Assembly (NCBI RefSeq): GCF_000956595.1
Contig: NZ_JYOO01000016.1
Location: 1 to 64,000 of the forward strand
From: Priestia aryabhattai B8W22
GTDB lineage: Bacteria > Bacillota > Bacilli > Bacillales > Bacillaceae_H
Direction: 5' to 3'
Length of the DNA: 64,000 nucleotides
The position numbers and the translations under genes were made by a program. This document shows positions 57,540 to 64,000 of the stretch, one piece after another. The notes under the pieces were generated by a model. The model saw nothing but the letters and a program-made list of their open reading frames with translations, made no database searches and was not told the origin of the DNA. Position 1 is the stretch's first letter, and each line of letters opens with the position of its first letter.

Positions 57540-58589
57540 TCAGGTAAAATGCTTTGCTAATACGAGACGAATCTGAAAATAGGTAACGTCGTCTTTTACT
57601 TCTTCCTTTATCATCTTTAATTTATTTGTACGCAAACCTTCAAAAGCCGAGATAATTTCTTCCTGCTGCTTAGGCGATACGTATGCATCGATTGAAAAAG
57701 TCGGAACAAACAGAGCTAATTCTGCAATATGATCTTCAATTGTACTTTCTTTTAAACGCCTTATATAAGCAATTTCTTCAAGTGCCTTTCCTTTTTGAAG
57801 CCAGCTATACGTTTTTAACGTCGAGCTCGTCAAAGGTAATTCTAAATATAAATCATGTAAAAAAGAAGAAAGTACATGAAAGCTTTCATTATTTTTACTC
57901 ACTTTTTCAATGATATGATGAATAACTCCTAAAAGTTGAATATGAACATAATGTTCATCGAGTTCATATTGATATGCTAACTGATTTTTTGTAAAGCCTA
58001 CTCTTTGGTATCCAGTCAGTTGCAAAACAAAAAGAGACGCATCCCGTTCCGTACAACCTTTCAAGCACGTTCGGAGCTCTTTGAATAGCTCGGCAGCCAA
58101 CTCTTGACGCGTTTGCTTTTGAGACATAATATACGTTTTGACCCATTGAATGACCTCAGGGTTTTTTGAAATGGGTAAAAACCCTTTTTGAAAATACTGT
58201 AGGTTTGATAAGGTCTGAATGAACAAAGTGATTCTTGCTAAAAATAATTGAGTACTGCTTGCGAATTTCCATCCGTCTAAAGCCGGATGAAAGGGCCGAT
58301 CCGTCAGTTCATCTTCAAGGCGTGCTCGTCCCTTATCTGTCATCACATACTTTTGATTTTCAGTTTCTTCAATATACTGCTGTTCTTTTAAATATGCAAC
58401 GCAGGTTTCAAAAGACCGTTTATCTAAGTAAAGAAATGACTGAAAAAGAAAAGAGATTCCAAAAATTTTTCCGTCTTGAATCGTTTGAGCTGACTTTTTA
58501 CCTGTTAATAAATGATAAATACCATAGGCGGTTCGTTCACCTTTTAACTGTTTTATACAAAATAAAATGCTAACTTGAATATAATTCAA
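57540..58589 (-). CDS. ypbB: YpbB, helix-turn-helix domain protein
   Basis: A 349-residue soluble protein with a C-terminal helix-turn-helix region (LQKGKALEEIAYIRRLKESTIEDHIAEL, about 265-295), the domain found next to RecQ helicases. It probably works with RecS on DNA. The TTG at 58589 (MNYIQVSILF) has AAGGAAG nine bases upstream; a TTG at 58598 abuts that site. Starts the ypbB-recS-ypbD message and is divergent from fer. Confidence 0.88.
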   Translation of the reverse strand: MNYIQVSILFCIKQLKGERTAYGIYHLLTGKKSAQTIQDGKIFGISFLFQSFLYLDKRSFETCVAYLKEQQYIEETENQKYVMTDKGRARLEDELTDRPFHPALDGWKFASSTQLFLARITLFIQTLSNLQYFQKGFLPISKNPEVIQWVKTYIMSQKQTRQELAAELFKELRTCLKGCTERDASLFVLQLTGYQRVGFTKNQLAYQYELDEHYVHIQLLGVIHHIIEKVSKNNESFHVLSSFLHDLYLELPLTSSTLKTYSWLQKGKALEEIAYIRRLKESTIEDHIAELALFVPTFSIDAYVSPKQQEEIISAFEGLRTNKLKMIKEEVKDDVTYFQIRLVLAKHFT

Positions 58590-58736
58590 AGGTGTCAACT
58601 TCCTTTCTCATTCATTGTACCAAAAGTGACCAACAGCATGTGAGATAAAGGCTTTTTAGCTCTTTCCTTTATGTATCAAAACGTTTGGATAAGTGAAGAA
58701 ACCTTGATTTGATAAGCATTCTCAGTGACTTTTCTA

Positions 58737-58765
58737 TTGAAAAGTTTTATAAATCATTTTACAAT
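58737..58765 (+). promoter_or_regulatory. Probable sigma-A promoter of fer
   Basis: TTGAAA (58737-58742) and TACAAT (58760-58765) spaced by 17, about 80 bases before fer. Confidence 0.6.
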
Positions 58766-58813
58766 GAATAAGGAGAAATTTCACTCTTGATTCGCGAAGA
58801 GATTATATAATGA

Positions 58814-59095
<282 letters not shown>

Positions 59096-59103
59096 GTATT
59101 GAA

Positions 59104-59140
59104 CAAACCTGTAGTATAGTACATACTGCAGGTTTGTTTA
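59104..59140 (+). terminator. Terminator of fer
   Basis: AACCTGTAGTAT pairs with ATACTGCAGGTT (one mismatch) and is followed by TGTTTAT. Confidence 0.8.
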
Positions 59141-59144
59141 TATA

Positions 59145-59173
59145 TAAAAATCGCTCTCCCCGGGAGAGCGATT
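59145..59173 (-). terminator. Terminator of ribU
   Basis: Minus-strand AATCGCTCTCCCGGGGAGAGCG hairpin, with a very short loop, followed by ATTTTTA. Confidence 0.85.
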
Positions 59174-59176
59174 GAA

Positions 59177-59752
59177 TTAAACAGCAACGCGGCGCGTGAT
59201 CCATTGCTTCATTTTTGAAAACAATAAGACAAAAATAACCCCTGTTGCTGCTCCTTTTATTAAGTTAAACGGCAAAATACCTGCAACGATATATTGACGT
59301 GCTTGTTCACTAGACATTTCTGGCGATTGTAAGAAGATTGTGTACGCCGGTAAAAAGACATAATAATTTAAGACAGCCATGAGTACCGTCATTACAACCG
59401 TACCCGTAACCAAACCTATCGTTACGCCTTTAGCCGTTTTAAATCGGCGGAACATGTATGATACAGGAAGAACGAACAGTAAACCAGCTACAAAGTTCGC
59501 CACTTGACCAACCGGAACCCCTGTGGCACTTCCTTGAATTAAATAATTCAATAAATTTTTTATTCCTTCTACTATAACAGCAGCCATAGGTCCAAATACA
59601 AGTGCTGCTACGAGTGCAGGAATTTCGCTAAAATCAATTGTTAAAAACGGAGGTAATCCAGGAATCGGAAAATTAATCATCATTAAAATGTAAGCAATAC
59701 TGCTTAACATTCCTAGTATAACCAGCTTTTGAGTTTTCTTACTTTGTTGCAT
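59177..59752 (-). CDS. ribU: Riboflavin transporter, ECF S component RibU
   Basis: The substrate-binding subunit that works with the shared ECF energising module to import riboflavin (ypaA or fmnP in B. subtilis). 191 residues, about six membrane helices, family motif FPIPGLPPFLTIDFSEIPALVAAL and the lysine helix GIKNLLNYLIQGS. The FMN riboswitch 150 bases upstream confirms the substrate. ATG after AGGAGAGAGG. Confidence 0.97.
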   Translation of the reverse strand: MQQSKKTQKLVILGMLSSIAYILMMINFPIPGLPPFLTIDFSEIPALVAALVFGPMAAVIVEGIKNLLNYLIQGSATGVPVGQVANFVAGLLFVLPVSYMFRRFKTAKGVTIGLVTGTVVMTVLMAVLNYYVFLPAYTIFLQSPEMSSEQARQYIVAGILPFNLIKGAATGVIFVLLFSKMKQWITRRVAV

Positions 59753-59764
59753 CTTGCCTCTCTC

Positions 59765-59792
59765 CTTCTTTGTGATCCGCTCTTCAAAGAAG
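59765..59792 (-). other. Hairpin directly before the ribU ribosome binding site
   Basis: CTTCTTTG and CAAAGAAG form an eight-base stem whose 3' arm touches the AGGAG of ribU. It could reduce translation initiation in addition to transcriptional attenuation. Confidence 0.5.
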
Positions 59793-59818
59793 AAAGGTTC
59801 AACTTCATATCCCCACGC

Positions 59819-59850
59819 AAAAACCTCCCAACAAATGATTCGTTGAGAGG
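59819..59850 (-). terminator. Attenuator terminator of the FMN riboswitch
   Basis: CCTCTCAAC and GTTGGGAGG (one G-U pair) form a stem followed by TTTTTGCG, between the aptamer and ribU. FMN binding should favour it. Confidence 0.82.
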
Positions 59851-59908
59851 AGACATGGCAGGCATATTTAATAAACGTTCATCACATTAGGTTTTGAACG
59901 CTGAACCT

Positions 59909-60047
59909 CCACCTTCTCCCGTCCAGACTGTACTGTCGGCTTTGGAATTTCACCAAATCTGCTCGTATGTATTACATATAAGCTCGCGGGCTCAAAACAA
60001 TTTGTTTTTTTACCGCCGGTCGGGAATTTCACCCTGCCCCGAAGATA
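59909..60047 (-). promoter_or_regulatory. FMN riboswitch (RFN element)
   Basis: All conserved RFN blocks are present on the minus strand: TTCGGGGCAGGGTGAAATTC, CCGACCGGCGGTA, AGCCCGCGAGC, GGTGAAATTCC, GCCGACAGTACAGTCTGGA and GGGAGAAGG. It controls ribU through the terminator at 59819-59850. Confidence 0.98.
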
Positions 60048-60275
60048 GACCAATATTTAATTATGAATTTATTATATGTTATCTCGAATTAAAAGTAAAT
60101 AAAGAAGTTTTTTTAATTCCTATTAAATTGATGTCTTTTATAAACTTCATTACTGTTTTATATGTAAAATAAGGAAATAAGTGCATAACCAACAGCATTA
60201 TGACATATTTATAGTTTCAATTTTACGTTTACAATTGTGTATTTGATAACTAATTGTAAAGTTTAAAAAATATAA

Positions 60276-60318
60276 TTGACAGAATTTTTTTAACATGGTA
60301 AATTATCAAATATTTGAT
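60276..60318 (+). promoter_or_regulatory. serA promoter with palindrome at the start site
   Basis: TTGACA (60276-60281) and TAAATT (60299-60304) spaced by 17. The perfect palindrome ATCAAATATTTGAT (60305-60318) covers the expected transcription start and could be an operator. Confidence 0.6.
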
Positions 60319-60349
60319 GATAGTAAAATCCAAGGGAGATGTTCACGTC

Positions 60350-61924
60350 ATGTATAACGTATTAGTAGCTGATTCAATTAGCAATGAAGGTCTTGCTCCA
60401 CTACTTGAAGCTCCTCATGTGAATCTTACGCGAAAAAAAGTTGAAGAAGTTGAGAATGATTTGCATACGTACGATGCGCTTTTAGTACGGAGTGCTACGA
60501 CGGTTACAGAGGATTTGCTGGCAAAAATGCCGAATTTAAAAATTGTTGCTCGCGCTGGAGTAGGTGTCGATAATATTGATATTGAAGCCTCAACCAAACG
60601 AGGGGTTGTCGTTATTAACGCGCCGAACGGAAATACCATTTCAACGGCGGAACATACATTTGCTATGATGGCTAGCTTGTTTCGGCATATCCCCCAAGGA
60701 AATGCTTCAGTCAAAGCGCGCGAATGGAACCGCTCAGCATTTGTTGGAACAGAGCTTAATCGCAAACACCTGGGCATTATCGGATTTGGACGAATTGGCT
60801 CAGAGCTTGCGAAACGCGCAAAAGCCTTCAATATGAGCGTTCACGTTTACGATCCTTTTTTAACCTCTTCCCGAGCTGAAAAGCTAGGCGTAGAACTATT
60901 ATCCCTGGATGAATTACTAGCAGCAGCGGATGTAATTACCGTACACACTCCGCTTACGAAAGAAACCAAGGGATTGCTCAATCATGAAACATTAGCCAAA
61001 ACAAAGAAGGGTGTATTTTTATTAAACTGCGCACGCGGCGGGATCATTGATGAAAAAGCCTTAGTTCATTATTTAGAAATTGGCCATGTTCAAGGTGCAG
61101 CTATTGACGTATTTGAAGTTGAACCGCCGATTGATAACCCTTTGTTACATTTTGATCAAGTTATTACAACTCCCCATTTAGGAGCTTCTACAAAAGAAGC
61201 CCAGCTTAACGTTGCTGAAGACGTGGCACATGACGTTCTGCGTTTTCTAGAAGGTAATCCTGTAAGTTCATCTATTAATTTACCAACGCTTTCTAAAGAA
61301 GTTTTTGAAAAAATTCAGCCGTTTACGAGCCTTACTAAACAAATGGGAGCTATTTTATCTCAATGCATGCGAGAACCCGTTCAGCATATCTCGATCTCCT
61401 ACGGAGGTACAGTGACGGATTTAGAAACCACTTATATTACACGGAGCTTGTTATCAGGCTTTTTAACCCATCGTATTGACTCACCTGTTAACGAAGTCAA
61501 TGCTTCTATGATTGCCAAAGAACGAGGAATTACATTTGGTGAAAAAACATCGGAAGATACGCAAGGATATTCTAATATAATTGACGTTACAGTAACAGGC
61601 GAACAGCGTACATTTACGATTACGGGCACTTATATAGCAGGATATGGACCTCGAATTGTTAATATTGATTCGTTTGATATTGATTTTTATCCAGAAGGAC
61701 ATCTTCTTTATATCCGTCACAGTGATCAGCCCGGAGTTATTGGAAATGTAGGGAAAGTACTTGGAGATTTACGTATTAACATTGCTACCATGCAAGTGGG
61801 CCGTAAGCAAAAAGGCGGAGAAGCCATTATGATGCTCACGTTTGATAAACTTTTAGATGATTCTGTCATCAATTCATTAAAACAAACAAGCGAAATTGTG
61901 ACCATACAGCGCATTGAGTTGTGA
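60350..61924 (+). CDS. serA: D-3-phosphoglycerate dehydrogenase
   Basis: First step of serine synthesis. Rossmann motif GIIGFGRIGSELAKRA, catalytic ARAGVGVDNID, HLGASTKEAQ, an intervening domain and a C-terminal ACT domain (about 450-524, LYIRHSDQPGVIGNVGK). 524 residues. The ATG at 60350 (MYNVLVADSISNEGL) matches the family; 12 further upstream codons overlap the leader. Plus-strand single gene, ends at a bidirectional terminator. Confidence 0.97.
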   Translation: MYNVLVADSISNEGLAPLLEAPHVNLTRKKVEEVENDLHTYDALLVRSATTVTEDLLAKMPNLKIVARAGVGVDNIDIEASTKRGVVVINAPNGNTISTAEHTFAMMASLFRHIPQGNASVKAREWNRSAFVGTELNRKHLGIIGFGRIGSELAKRAKAFNMSVHVYDPFLTSSRAEKLGVELLSLDELLAAADVITVHTPLTKETKGLLNHETLAKTKKGVFLLNCARGGIIDEKALVHYLEIGHVQGAAIDVFEVEPPIDNPLLHFDQVITTPHLGASTKEAQLNVAEDVAHDVLRFLEGNPVSSSINLPTLSKEVFEKIQPFTSLTKQMGAILSQCMREPVQHISISYGGTVTDLETTYITRSLLSGFLTHRIDSPVNEVNASMIAKERGITFGEKTSEDTQGYSNIIDVTVTGEQRTFTITGTYIAGYGPRIVNIDSFDIDFYPEGHLLYIRHSDQPGVIGNVGKVLGDLRINIATMQVGRKQKGGEAIMMLTFDKLLDDSVINSLKQTSEIVTIQRIEL

Positions 61925-61930
61925 CATTGA

Positions 61931-61957
61931 AAAAAGAGCCTTAGCGGCTCTTTTTTT
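61931..61957. terminator. Bidirectional terminator between serA and the M23 peptidase gene
   Basis: AGAGCC and GGCTCT with A-run and T-run on either side; the T-run on the plus strand has seven T. Confidence 0.9.
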
Positions 61958-62645
61958 ATGGACTTATTTTTAACACTTGTCCTGCATTTAAAGCGGTGTT
62001 CTCTAAATGATTCCACTTTCTTAGCTGCTCCACATCGACTTCATATTTGGCCGCAAGTTCAGATAATGTATCTCCTTGATGGATAAGAATACAGTTATCA
62101 GAAGCCTGATGTAACTGCTGAAAAACCGTGGCAGCTAAATCGTTTTTTACGTATGCCGATAGTTTTTGCTTGTCCAATTTGGCGAGTGGGTTTACCGCAT
62201 TGGTTTTATCCGGATTCCAACTTCCTTGATGAACTTCAAAATGCAAATGTGCACCTGAAGATCGTCCTGTATTGCCAACCCATCCAATGTTTTGACCTGG
62301 GGCTACAGAATTTCCTTCTGCAACAAGTCGTTTCTCTAGATGAGCATAGACCGTTTCGTATCCATTCGTTTGTTTGATAAAAACAACTTGCCCGTATGTA
62401 TTTGAATAATAAGAGCGGCTCACCACTCCTTTTGCAACAGCATACACCTGTGTACCAACAGGTGCTGCTATATCGATTCCAAAGTGTTTGGCTTGACGAG
62501 AACCAAATATATCAGTTAAGACTCCTTCAACCGGCCACTCCCACTGCTTCTCTTCTGCCTTTACCATTTGTCCGCCCAAAAATAAAAGACCTATACACAA
62601 TCCCATCACTAATACAACCAATATTCTTCTTAACACGTCAATCAT
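61956..62645 (-). CDS. M23 family metallopeptidase with LysM domain
   Basis: A secreted cell wall hydrolase of 229 residues. Signal peptide or anchor (1-30); LytM/M23 domain with HFGIDIAAP (zinc His and Asp) and HLHFEVH (zinc and catalytic His); C-terminal LysM (about 183-228, HQGDTLSELAAKYEVDVEQL), which binds peptidoglycan. ATG at 62645 after TAGGAGG. Lies between resE and serA, a place taken by sigX-rsiX and other genes in B. subtilis. It may be a DD-endopeptidase; substrate not shown. Confidence 0.88.
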   Translation of the reverse strand: MIDVLRRILVVLVMGLCIGLLFLGGQMVKAEEKQWEWPVEGVLTDIFGSRQAKHFGIDIAAPVGTQVYAVAKGVVSRSYYSNTYGQVVFIKQTNGYETVYAHLEKRLVAEGNSVAPGQNIGWVGNTGRSSGAHLHFEVHQGSWNPDKTNAVNPLAKLDKQKLSAYVKNDLAATVFQQLHQASDNCILIHQGDTLSELAAKYEVDVEQLRKWNHLENTALNAGQVLKISP

Positions 62646-62727
62646 GAAGAAAGAACCTCCTATGTAGATCATTGCACACAAAACATACTATATGCCAATT
62701 CCTTCTCTTTTAGACTTGTTTATAGAA

Positions 62728-62770
62728 AAAATAAAGAGATGTGATTCTCCAATGAATCACATCTCTTTGC
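62728..62770 (-). terminator. Terminator of the res operon
   Basis: Minus-strand stem AAAGAGATGTGATTC / GAATCACATCTCTTT with six-base loop, followed by ATTTTTTC. Confidence 0.92.
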
Positions 62771-62816
62771 TATTCTTATTATTTCAGCTGAAGACAAACT
62801 GTTAGTTAGCATGTGT

Positions 62817-64000
62817 TTACTTTGGCAGTTTGATAAAGAAAGTTGTTCCTTCATTTAATTCACTTTCAACTGCAATAATCCCTTGATGTGCCTCCACGAT
62901 ATTTTTAGCGATCGCAAGCCCAAGACCAGTTCCTGACTTTCCTCTCGTTCTGGCTTTATCAGCTTTATAAAATCGCTCAAATACAAACGGAAGATCTTCT
63001 TTTGGAATCCCTGCTCCTGTATCTTGAACAGAAAGATGGATTTCGGATTGACTTTTATCAAGATGCAACTTTACTTCTCCGTAGTCATCCGTATGACGAA
63101 TGGCATTATCAATTAAGTTTGTCAGCACTTGTTCCATACGGTCTGAATCAATCATCGCTTCAAATTCATCTTCTATTTTTCCATTAAGAGACAGTTTAAT
63201 ATGTTTTTCTTTAGCTAACCCTTGAAACTTGCGCAAAACACGTTCTGTAAATTCAACCATTGCTACAGATTCTAAGTGAAGCTGCACATGTCCCGCTTCC
63301 ATTCGCGCTAAATCTAAAAGTTCATTTACAAGCCGGCCCATACGGAGTGATTCATCATAAATCACCTGTGCAATTTCTTTCTTTTCTTCATCCGTACTTG
63401 CAATATCGTCAATAATAGCTTCACTATAACCTTGAAGCATAGAAATAGGTGTACGCAATTCATGAGACACGTTTGCAATAAAATCTTTTCTTGATTTATC
63501 AAGTTTACGCTCTTCAGACATGTCTCGCAGTACAGCTACAGCACCGCGGATTTTCGTTTGATTATAGAGCGGTGACATTAAAATGACCCACGTTTTCCCT
63601 TGAATTTTCAGCTCTGCACTTCGCTCCGTTTCAGTCTCTACTACCGTTTGAAACAAATGCACGACGTTTGCTGGAAGCTCAGGCACCTGCTGGTTGTTCA
63701 CATCCTGCTCGTAATACCAAGTCTGAAGAAAATGCTCCGCTGGGGGATTGGTAATTAAAATCGATCCGTCTCTACTAAACGTAATAACACCGTCTGCCAT
63801 ACTGCTTAAAATACTTGAAAGCTGTTCTTTTTCCTGATTGAGCGCATTGAGATTAAACTTTAACTGCCTGCCCATTTGATTAAAAGCAATCGCTAACTCT
63901 CCAATTTCATCGTGAGTTAAAATAGGTACTTTTGTATCAAAGTTCCCTTTTGTTACTTCAAATGCCGCCTGCCTCATTTTTCTAAGAGGTGCTGTAATTC
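62817..64000 (-). CDS. resE: Sensor histidine kinase ResE (5' part outside the window)
   Basis: ResE phosphorylates ResD and controls genes for aerobic and anaerobic respiration. Visible order: HAMP end ([20 protein letters not shown]), a PAS domain (about [14 protein letters not shown] to DMSEERK), HisKA with the phospho-His in [12 protein letters not shown], and HATPase with [28 protein letters not shown] and [11 protein letters not shown]. The frame is open to the window end, so the membrane and sensor part is cut off. Sequence matches B. subtilis ResE closely. Confidence 0.96.
   Translation of the reverse strand, partial: ITAPLRKMRQAAFEVTKGNFDTKVPILTHDEIGELAIAFNQMGRQLKFNLNALNQEKEQLSSILSSMADGVITFSRDGSILITNPPAEHFLQTWYYEQDVNNQQVPELPANVVHLFQTVVETETERSAELKIQGKTWVILMSPLYNQTKIRGAVAVLRDMSEERKLDKSRKDFIANVSHELRTPISMLQGYSEAIIDDIASTDEEKKEIAQVIYDESLRMGRLVNELLDLARMEAGHVQLHLESVAMVEFTERVLRKFQGLAKEKHIKLSLNGKIEDEFEAMIDSDRMEQVLTNLIDNAIRHTDDYGEVKLHLDKSQSEIHLSVQDTGAGIPKEDLPFVFERFYKADKARTRGKSGTGLGLAIAKNIVEAHQGIIAVESELNEGTTFFIKLPK

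Overview
The window is a chromosomal segment of a low-GC, endospore-forming member of the Bacillaceae. It carries spoIVA, sleB/ypeB, the spore coat gene ylbD and a csfG-like sporulation RNA. Protein sequences and gene order closely follow Bacillus subtilis, and the whole best fits Priestia (Bacillus) megaterium or a close relative; the species is inferred from resemblance, not from a search. About 65 protein genes are visible, most on the minus strand. I see no tRNA, rRNA, insertion sequence, prophage or CRISPR array.

Layout. 1-8.1 kb is the ylb block: sepM/ylbL (cut by the window edge), ylbK, ylbJ, coaD, rsmD, the csfG RNA, ylbG, ricF/ylbF, a lipoprotein, ylbE and ylbD. At about 8.1 kb it meets ypjA and the cytochrome bc complex genes qcrABC, a junction not found in B. 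subtilis, where the two blocks lie far apart. 11-26 kb is ypiF-ypiB-ypiA followed by the aromatic amino acid supra-operon, transcribed aroC-aroB-[TRAP leader]-trpEDCFBA-hisC-tyrA-aroA. 26-37 kb holds cheR, ndk, the menaquinone genes hepT-menG-hepS, mtrB (TRAP), folE, hbs, spoIVA, yphF, yphE, gpsA and der. 37-47 kb holds yphA, ypzI, an MFS transporter, fni, the S1-domain gene ypfD, plsC, cmk, ypfB, ypfA and the germination pair sleB-ypeB. 47-64 kb holds prsW, an asparaginase, bdr/ypdA, a glutamate dehydrogenase, mecB/ypbH, a B12-dependent MerR-type (LitR/CarH-like) regulator, the ypbB-ypbG cluster with recS, ferredoxin, FMN-riboswitch-controlled ribU, serA, an M23/LysM peptidase and the 5'-truncated resE.

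How the parts work together. The aro-trp block makes chorismate, tryptophan, and prephenate-derived precursors. Its trp part is preceded by a promoter, an array of about 11 NAG triplets and two mutually exclusive hairpins; the protein that should bind this array, TRAP (mtrB), is encoded 7 kb away. hepT, menG and hepS make the menaquinone side chain and ring methylation used by the qcr complex. ResE, at the end of the window, belongs to the respiration control system.

Most notable observations: trpE is split by an apparent one-base deletion in a run of seven A; the LitR/CarH-like gene has a perfect palindrome inside its own promoter; csfG is well preserved with a sigma-F/G type promoter; an unusual nested inverted repeat follows mecB; and several genes use non-ATG starts that only the ribosome binding site reveals. 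No clearly novel multi-gene system was found; the region is mostly conserved core genome.
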